Positions 61,645 to 64,000 of a DNA stretch of 64,000 nt are shown here, piece after piece. A program made the position numbers and the translations under genes. The notes beneath the pieces were generated by a model. It was not told the DNA's origin. It saw only the letters and a program-made list of their open reading frames with translations, and did no database searches. How positions within the stretch are numbered: the stretch's first letter is position 1; every line of letters starts with the position of its first letter. Source of the DNA: Thermohalobaculum sp039822785 (lineage in GTDB: Bacteria > Pseudomonadota > Alphaproteobacteria > Rhodobacterales > Rhodobacteraceae). The stretch lies in NCBI GenBank assembly GCA_039822785.1, contig JBCBMO010000007.1:263830-327829 (forward strand), given 5' to 3'.

Positions 61645-62505
61645 TTAGTGCGCCATCAGGATTGCTGAAGCGGCATTATCAATGATCGACTGCGTTGCAC
61701 CACCGAAGATCATTTCATGTTCTCTGCTATGACCGTAGGCACCGGTCACGATCAGACTGGCGCCGACATCGGCAGCGCCCTTCAAGATCGCCTGCCCGGG
61801 GTCCTGCCGGGCGTCGATCGGCACCCGCTCCGCGGCCACATGGTGGCATCGCAGGTACTCATGCAGGGCCTCGCCGCCGATGCGCGGATGCTCTGCACCG
61901 CCATCTAAGATCGTGACCCGGTCGGCCATGCGCAACAGCGGCTGCGCCAGCGCCACCGCCCGCGTCGCCTCCAGCGCGCCGTTCCAGGCGATGGCGACAT
62001 GCGCGCCCAGATCCGTCGCGGGCTCCGCCGGCGGGCACATCAACGCCGGGCGACCGGTCTGAAACAGCGCCGCCCGCAGCGAGTTCTCGCCCAGGTTCCG
62101 ATCGCGGTCCGGCTGCGCCACGGCGGTGAAATCGGCCAGGCGTCCGCGCGCCTTGATGACCTCCACCATCTTGCCGCGCGCCTCCTCGAAATGCGCGCTC
62201 GGCACGTTCGGATCCACCTCGCCGGGGTCCGTCAGGGGCAGGCCGAGGCCGGGCAGCATCGCCGCGAAACGCTCGCGCAGCGCCTCCTCCTCCTCGTTCG
62301 CCACCTGATCGGCGGAACTGCGGATCTGCTCGCGCAGGAAGGACGGCACGTTGATGCCGATGGGGATGTAATCGTCGGGACGGGCGCGGCAGTGCACCGC
62401 CTCGATATGCGCGCTGTAGCGATGGGCGAGCCGCGCGGCATGGGCCAGGGCAAACTCGCTGCGGCCATCACCGCGCAGGGGCACCAGGATCCTGGCAATC
62501 GTCAT
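61645..62505 (-). CDS. universal stress protein, tandem-domain form
   Basis: 286 residues with two UspA units. The N-terminal one starts TIARILVPLRGDGRSEFALAHAARLAHRY; the C-terminal one begins near LGAHVAIAWNGALEATRAVALA and ends GASLIVTGAYGHSREHEMIFGGATQSIID, which carries the ATP-type G-2x-G-9x-G(S/T) pattern (GAYGHSREHEMIFGGAT). Linker rich in Glu (about 72-80). A stand-alone gene between tctC and fhs; the second USP in this window is a separate single-domain type. Confidence 0.93.
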   Translation of the reverse strand: MTIARILVPLRGDGRSEFALAHAARLAHRYSAHIEAVHCRARPDDYIPIGINVPSFLREQIRSSADQVANEEEEALRERFAAMLPGLGLPLTDPGEVDPNVPSAHFEEARGKMVEVIKARGRLADFTAVAQPDRDRNLGENSLRAALFQTGRPALMCPPAEPATDLGAHVAIAWNGALEATRAVALAQPLLRMADRVTILDGGAEHPRIGGEALHEYLRCHHVAAERVPIDARQDPGQAILKGAADVGASLIVTGAYGHSREHEMIFGGATQSIIDNAASAILMAH

Positions 62506-62568
62506 CGTCGCGTTCCCTCCCCGGAACGTCCCGGCCCGCCTTGTCTTTCCCGGCGGGTCCGGGCGCGG

Positions 62569-62589
62569 CGGCGGGGTCTGACCCCGCCG
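62569..62589 (-). terminator. hairpin downstream of formate-tetrahydrofolate ligase
   Basis: CGGCGGGGT / ACCCCGCCG with loop CTG. One of two adjacent stems below the fhs stop on the minus strand. Confidence 0.5.
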
Positions 62590-62593
62590 GCAT

Positions 62594-62617
62594 CACGCGC
62601 CACCGTGGCGGCGCGTG
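62594..62617 (-). terminator. second hairpin downstream of formate-tetrahydrofolate ligase
   Basis: CACGCGCC / GGCGCGTG, 8 bp, with an inner short stem in the loop (ACCGTGGC). Closest to the fhs stop (17 bases). Confidence 0.55.
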
Positions 62618-62634
62618 TCAAGTTGGGACAGGGC

Positions 62635-64000
62635 TCAGAACAAGCCCTGCACGTTGCCGTCTTCGTCGAGCCCGATCATCTCGGCCGAGGGGACCCGCGG
62701 CAGGCCCGGCATGGTCATGATCTCTCCGCAGATGACGACGACGAAGCCGGCACCGGCGGACAGTCGCACCTCCCGTACCGGCAGGCTGTGGCCGGTGGGT
62801 GCGCCGCGGCGGTTGGGATCGGTCGTAAAGCTGTACTGGGTCTTCGCCATGCAGACCGGCAGGGCGCCATAGCCCTGCTCCTCCCAGGCCTTGAGCTGAT
62901 CGCGGATTTTCTTGTCCGCCAGCACCTCGTCGGCGCGATAGATCCGCTTGGCGATGGCTTCGATCTTCTCGAACAGGCCCATCTCGTCGGGGTAGAGCGG
63001 GGCGTATTGCGCGCTGCCGCCCTCGATCAGATCAACCACCTTCTGCGCGGTCTCGGCGATGCCCTTGCCGCCCTCGGCCCAGTGGCGGTTGACGATCGCC
63101 TCCACGCCCATCGAGGCGCAGTACTCCTGGATCGCGCCCAGCTCCGCGTCGGTGTCCTTGATGAAGTGGTTGATGCCGACGACCAGCGGCACGCCGAACT
63201 GCTTCACGTTCTCGATGTGCCGGCCGAGGTTGGCGCAACCCTTCTTCACCGCCTCGACGTTCTCGGTCCCCAGATCGTCCTTGGCCACGCTGCCGTTCAT
63301 CTTCATGGCGCGGGCCGTGGCAACGATCACCACCGCCTCCGGCTTCAGCCCCGCCTTGCGGCACTTGATGTCGAAGAATTTCTCGGCGCCCAGGTCCGCA
63401 CCGAAACCGGCCTCGGTCACGACGTAATCGGCGAGCTTGAGCGCCGTCTTGGTCGCAACGACCGAGTTGCAGCCATGCGCAATATTGGCGAAGGGACCCC
63501 CGTGCACAAAGGCCGGGTTGTTCTCCAGCGTCTGCACCAGGTTGGGCTGCATGGCGTCCTTCAGCAGCACCGTCATGGCACCGTCGGCCTTGATGTCCCG
63601 GCAGTACACGGGGCTGCGGTCGCGGCGATAGGCGACGATCATATCCCCCAGCCGCTGCTTCAGGTCATCCAGGTCATCGGCCAGGCAGAGGATCGCCATC
63701 ACCTCCGAGGCGACGGTGATGTCGAACCCGGCTTCGCGCGGGAAGCCGTTGGCGACCCCGCCGAGCGAACAGGTGACCTGCCGCAGTGCGCGGTCGTTCA
63801 TGTCCAGCACCCGGCGCCAGGCGACCCGGCGCGTATCGATCTCCAGCGCATTGCCCCAGTAGATGTGGTTGTCGATCATCGCCGAGAGCAGGTTGTGCGC
63901 CGAGGTGATCGCGTGGAAATCCCCGGTGAAGTGGAGGTTCATCTCCTCCATCGGCACCACCTGGGCATAGCCGCCGCCGGCCGCCCCGCCCTTCATCCCG
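62635..64000 (-). CDS. fhs: formate-tetrahydrofolate ligase, C-terminal four-fifths, cut by window edge
   Basis: About 455 residues, continuing past the window. Forms 10-formyltetrahydrofolate from formate and tetrahydrofolate with ATP. Recognised by KGGAAGGGYAQVVPMEEMNLHFTGDFHAI (the PMEE/NLH region), FVHGGPFANIAHGCNSVVATKTAL, EAGFGADLGAEKFFDIKCR, and VCMAKTQYSFTTDPN. The intact protein would be about 557 residues, so roughly 100 N-terminal residues with the P-loop are outside. Two hairpins follow its stop. Confidence 0.96.
   Translation of the reverse strand, partial: GMKGGAAGGGYAQVVPMEEMNLHFTGDFHAITSAHNLLSAMIDNHIYWGNALEIDTRRVAWRRVLDMNDRALRQVTCSLGGVANGFPREAGFDITVASEVMAILCLADDLDDLKQRLGDMIVAYRRDRSPVYCRDIKADGAMTVLLKDAMQPNLVQTLENNPAFVHGGPFANIAHGCNSVVATKTALKLADYVVTEAGFGADLGAEKFFDIKCRKAGLKPEAVVIVATARAMKMNGSVAKDDLGTENVEAVKKGCANLGRHIENVKQFGVPLVVGINHFIKDTDAELGAIQEYCASMGVEAIVNRHWAEGGKGIAETAQKVVDLIEGGSAQYAPLYPDEMGLFEKIEAIAKRIYRADEVLADKKIRDQLKAWEEQGYGALPVCMAKTQYSFTTDPNRRGAPTGHSLPVREVRLSAGAGFVVVICGEIMTMPGLPRVPSAEMIGLDEDGNVQGLF

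Overview
The window is GC-rich chromosomal DNA, densely coding on both strands, from an alphaproteobacterium, most likely Rhodobacterales or a close relative. The main reasons are the housekeeping order ubiB-ubiE, mutM, echA, rpsT, dnaA, dnaN, recF, gyrB with coaBC-dut nearby; a DUF1194 protein with a VPLPA-type C-terminal sorting tail; a DUF2852 protein; and a tripartite tricarboxylate (Tct) transporter set. No rRNA, tRNA, CRISPR array, intact transposase or prophage gene was seen. All assignments come from reading the sequence and translations; no database search was run.

1-10.1 kb: a minus-strand run rsmI, yraN, BON-domain lipoprotein, gshB and the start of an alpha/beta hydrolase cut by the window edge. 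It is divergent from a plus-strand run with an LpoA-like lipoprotein, glnD (uridylyltransferase, nitrogen control) and murJ (lipid II flippase). An unusual perfect 19-bp inverted repeat lies after murJ. 10.1-18.2 kb: rhomboid protease, trpS, a two-gene unknown operon, an MhqO/MhqD-like glyoxalase-hydrolase operon, a universal stress protein, then nfuA-GFA-tsaB-rimI, in which TsaB carries an in-frame insert.

18.3-29 kb: leuC and leuD are present but 7 kb apart on opposite strands. Between them lie msrA, a tightly overlapped tetR-MFS-GNAT cassette, cysK, a small membrane protein with a MoeB/ThiF E1-like enzyme, and a secreted EEP-family protein. After leuD come two small exported Arg/Gly/Phe-rich proteins of unknown function and a DUF2852 membrane protein with a strong palindromic operator. 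29-36.2 kb: coaBC-dut-rrf2, an unknown polytopic membrane protein, ubiE-ubiB, an acetyltransferase and another membrane protein.

36.3-47.5 kb: the replication and repair core, mutM, echA, rpsT, rhodanese, dnaA, dnaN, (GST), recF, an orphan gene coupled to recF, and gyrB. No convincing DnaA-box cluster was seen, so oriC is not placed here. 47.7-55.1 kb: the VPLPA-tailed vWA protein, a class II aldolase, an HI0933/BaiN-type flavoprotein with a cyclic-nucleotide-binding protein, a PagL-like outer membrane protein, a cyanide-insensitive-type bd oxidase (cydAB) and a beta carbonic anhydrase. 55.2-64 kb: quinone oxidoreductase, a ketopantoate-reductase-family enzyme behind a GntR-type palindrome, the operon tctC-tctB-tctA-PEP mutase family, a tandem universal stress protein, and most of formate-tetrahydrofolate ligase, which runs off the end.

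No complete novel system is obvious. The best candidates for something undescribed are the paired exported RGF-rich proteins at 27.5-28.4 kb with the palindrome-controlled DUF2852 gene beside them, the in-frame palindromic insert in tsaB, the 119-bp inverted-repeat element at 9971-10089, and the orphan gene between recF and gyrB.
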